Shown here: piece after piece, positions 13,909 through 15,487 of the stretch | Position numbering within the stretch: the first letter of the stretch is position 1 | Layout of the letters: the number at the start of each line of letters is the position of its first letter | DNA from: Thermoplasmata archaeon | GTDB taxonomy: Archaea > Thermoplasmatota > E2 > DHVEG-1 > B18-G2 | Direction of reading: 5' to 3' | NCBI GenBank assembly: GCA_021163455.1 | Contig: JAGGWT010000060.1 | Coordinates: forward strand, 1-15,487 | DNA length: 15,487 nt | Program-made: the position numbers and the translations under genes | The notes under the pieces: model-generated | Told to the model about the DNA's origin: nothing | Database searches by the model: none | What the model saw: the letters and a program-made list of their open reading frames with translations, nothing else

Positions 13909-14259
13909 ATGGGCGTAATCCACAAAAATTTCGAGGATGTTGAACCGGAAATACCTGATGAAAGGGGAGCAAACAATGTAACCATCAGATGGTTGATAAG
14001 CAGGAAGGATGGAGCAAAGAACTTTGCGATGAGATTGTTCGAGATAGAGAAAGATGGATGTACACCTTATCACAGGCACGACTGGGAGCATGAAGTATTT
14101 ATTCTTGAAGGAAAAGGGAAACTCGTGATGGAGGGTAGAGAAGAAGATCTCAATCCAGGAGATTTCGTATTTGTTCCACCAATGGAATGGCACCAGTTCA
14201 AGAATGATGAGAGCGAGAGATTGAGATTTCTCTGTCTGATACCAATTAAGGATAAATGA
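13909..14259 (+). CDS. Small cupin (cupin_2) metal-binding protein
   Basis: A 116-residue single cupin barrel. Motif 1 is DGCTPYHRHDWEHEVFILEGKG, giving H55, H57 and E62 as metal ligands; motif 2, GDFVFVPPMEWHQFKN, supplies H95. Small cupins bind metals or small ligands and may be enzymes or sensors; the specific role is unknown. It starts immediately after the MinD copy 2 stop with GGGAGGT upstream and overlaps the next gene by 4 nt (ATGA), so it belongs to the same operon. Cupins of this type often accompany these ATPases in anaerobes, which points to a role with metal or cofactor rather than sugar. Confidence 0.88.
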   Translation: MGVIHKNFEDVEPEIPDERGANNVTIRWLISRKDGAKNFAMRLFEIEKDGCTPYHRHDWEHEVFILEGKGKLVMEGREEDLNPGDFVFVPPMEWHQFKNDESERLRFLCLIPIKDK

Positions 14260-14855
14260 GCAAGAGAAAGAAAATCGAAAATCTCAATATCGAGATACGG
14301 AACTGCAGAAGGTGTAGATTATCCCAGACCAGAACGAATGTTGTGCTCGGTGAAGGAGATCTTAACTCAAGAATCATGATCGTTGCCCAGGCGCCTGGAG
14401 AGAGTGAAGATAAGGAGGGCAGGATGTTCATAGGTCCCTCAGGCAAAGTTCTGGATAAACTTTTTGAGCATGCAGGAATTAGAAGAGAAGATATCTATAT
14501 GACTAATCTGATAAAATGTAAATTACCGAAGTATAGAAAACCAAAAAGGGATGAGATAGAATCCTGCAGTCCATATCTAGACAGAGAAATCGAGATAATC
14601 CAGCCAGATATAATCGTTACTCTCGGACACTTTGCATCATCTTACATACTGGAGAAGTACTTCATAGAGAAAACTCAAGATTTCAAGCAGGTGTATGGCA
14701 GAGCGTTTTACACCAAGTCAGGAAAAATCATTCTCCCACTGCGCCATCCTGCGGCTTTGTTGTATAATCCAGAATTGAAGGATGTTATGGTGGAGGACTA
14801 TAGGAAAATTAGTACAGTTATGGGGGGTTGGTATGAGGATAATTATAGTCTATGA
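14256..14855 (+). CDS. Family 4 (type-4, Fe-S) uracil-DNA glycosylase
   Basis: A 199-residue UDG-fold protein of the thermophile-typical 4Fe-4S family, which excises uracil from DNA after cytosine deamination. The four cluster cysteines are present: C17 and C20 (NCRRCRLSQTR), C88 (NLIKCKLP) and C104 (EIESCSPYL). Downstream come VTLGHFASSYIL and the histidine motif HPAALLYNP (H164). In motif A the usual GEAPGxxED appears as AQAPGESED, so the Glu before APG is replaced by Gln and Gly by Ala; this may change activity, specificity or reflect a divergent subgroup. ATG overlaps the cupin stop. Its position behind Fe-S/MinD genes may simply help cluster delivery to this Fe-S enzyme, or be accidental. 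Confidence 0.9.
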   Translation: MSKRKKIENLNIEIRNCRRCRLSQTRTNVVLGEGDLNSRIMIVAQAPGESEDKEGRMFIGPSGKVLDKLFEHAGIRREDIYMTNLIKCKLPKYRKPKRDEIESCSPYLDREIEIIQPDIIVTLGHFASSYILEKYFIEKTQDFKQVYGRAFYTKSGKIILPLRHPAALLYNPELKDVMVEDYRKISTVMGGWYEDNYSL

Positions 14856-15471
14856 TAACGTAGCTACTGGTCCCTTTAAAAGTGGATGGGGATTTTCATG
14901 CTACATAAAGGAGAAACAGATCCTTTTTGATACCGGAGACAATGGGAAGGCACTTCTTCATAATATGAGACTCCTTGATATAGATCCCGGAGAGATAGAG
15001 AAGATTGTTCTGTCTCATGACCATTTTGACCACACCGGAGGTTTGAAATCGCTGTTGGAGATAAATGAGGATGCGGAAGTTTTTGTTCCGGAAGGTTTTT
15101 CCAGATTCAAACTAAGAGGAATCAAGAATTATAGAATCGTTGCTGAACCACTTGAAATATCTGATGGCTGTATCGCAAGTGGAGGTATTGATAAGCGTAA
15201 ATTTGAGCAAGTTATGGTAGTTAAAACCGGGAAAAAAGTATCGGTGATAACTGGCTGCGCCCACCCAGGATTAGATAGGATACTAGACTTTGCCAAGAAA
15301 TTTGGAGAGATAGGTACTGTAATTGGGGGTTTTCATGGTTTTAAAGATATAGAGATATTGAAAGATCTAGATCTTGTTTTACCTTGCCACTGCACCAGAT
15401 ACAAAAAAGAGATACTGGAAATGGATAATTCTGAAAGCTGTCAGGTTGGTAAGGAGATAGTCTTGGAATGA
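14833..15471 (+). CDS. Metallo-beta-lactamase-fold hydrolase, COG1237 type
   Basis: A 212-residue MBL-fold protein. Motifs: GWGFSCYI and LFDTGDNGKALL at the N-terminus, LSHDHFDHTGGL with H62, H64, D66 and H67 as metal ligands, ITGCAHPGLDRIL (H144), VIGGFHGF and LPCHCTRYK (H186). This layout is the COG1237 family, frequently annotated as dihydropterin-ribofuranosyl-aminobenzene-phosphate synthase (methanopterin pathway), though that activity is not supported for all members. ATG at 14833 gives MRIIIVYDNV, the family start, preceded by GGGGGGTTGG; a start at 14782 would add unrelated residues. It overlaps the UDG gene by 23 nt in another frame, the last of five coupled genes. It ends 16 nt before the window edge; a short T run follows. 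Confidence 0.88.
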   Translation: MRIIIVYDNVATGPFKSGWGFSCYIKEKQILFDTGDNGKALLHNMRLLDIDPGEIEKIVLSHDHFDHTGGLKSLLEINEDAEVFVPEGFSRFKLRGIKNYRIVAEPLEISDGCIASGGIDKRKFEQVMVVKTGKKVSVITGCAHPGLDRILDFAKKFGEIGTVIGGFHGFKDIEILKDLDLVLPCHCTRYKKEILEMDNSESCQVGKEIVLE

Positions 15472-15487
15472 GCTATGTAGATTTTTA

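Noticed and set aside
13347..13985. 212-residue open frame on the minus strand
   Set aside because: It is antisense to the MinD copy 2 gene, shows no family motif, and is Ser/Thr-rich like a shadow frame. The same applies to 12604-13032 minus.

Overview
The window looks like part of an anaerobic, probably thermophilic archaeon, most likely a euryarchaeote (Archaeoglobi- or methanogen-like). Pointers are TATA/BRE-like AT-rich boxes 25-30 nt before starts, T-tract terminators without a hairpin, GGAGGTGA ribosome-binding sites, at least one apparently leaderless gene, AGA/AGG/ATA-rich codon use, the archaeal DUF89 form with an N-terminal CxxC, and many Fe-S/P-loop proteins. This is inference; an anaerobic bacterium is less likely but not excluded. 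No rRNA, tRNA, IS element or CRISPR array was seen.

Region 1 (1-3509, all +): a tight run encoding a DUF134 regulator fused to a 4Fe-4S domain (5' end off the window), two tiny Trp/Gly-rich DUF5320 proteins, an Mrp/NBP35-type ATPase, a 52-residue zinc-ribbon protein that is easily missed, two tandem NifX/NafY-like (Nitro_FeMo-Co) proteins, and a DUF89 metal-dependent phosphatase. This resembles the conserved Mrp/ORP-type neighbourhoods of anaerobes thought to build or carry metal-sulfur cofactors.

Region 2 (3578-12088): a surface-glycan or lipid-modification block. On + are a DegT aminotransferase, an NAD-dependent epimerase (apparently with an ATT start or a 1-nt frameshift at its 5' end) and a GNAT acetyltransferase. 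Convergent on - are, in transcription order, a GT4-type glycosyltransferase, a second DegT aminotransferase, a DUF3473-type polysaccharide deacetylase, and two tandem B12-binding-type radical SAM enzymes. Together these look like synthesis, N-acetylation, transfer and tailoring of an amino-sugar glycan.

Region 3 (12215-15471, all +): starts from a divergent promoter region and encodes two MinD-family ATPases with inserted 2[4Fe-4S] ferredoxin domains, a cupin, a family-4 (Fe-S) uracil-DNA glycosylase and a COG1237 metallo-beta-lactamase-fold protein, all overlapping or abutting. The MinD pair is the usual partner of the Region 1 genes, so Region 2 seems to split one metal-cluster locus in two. 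That split is the main architectural feature of the window.
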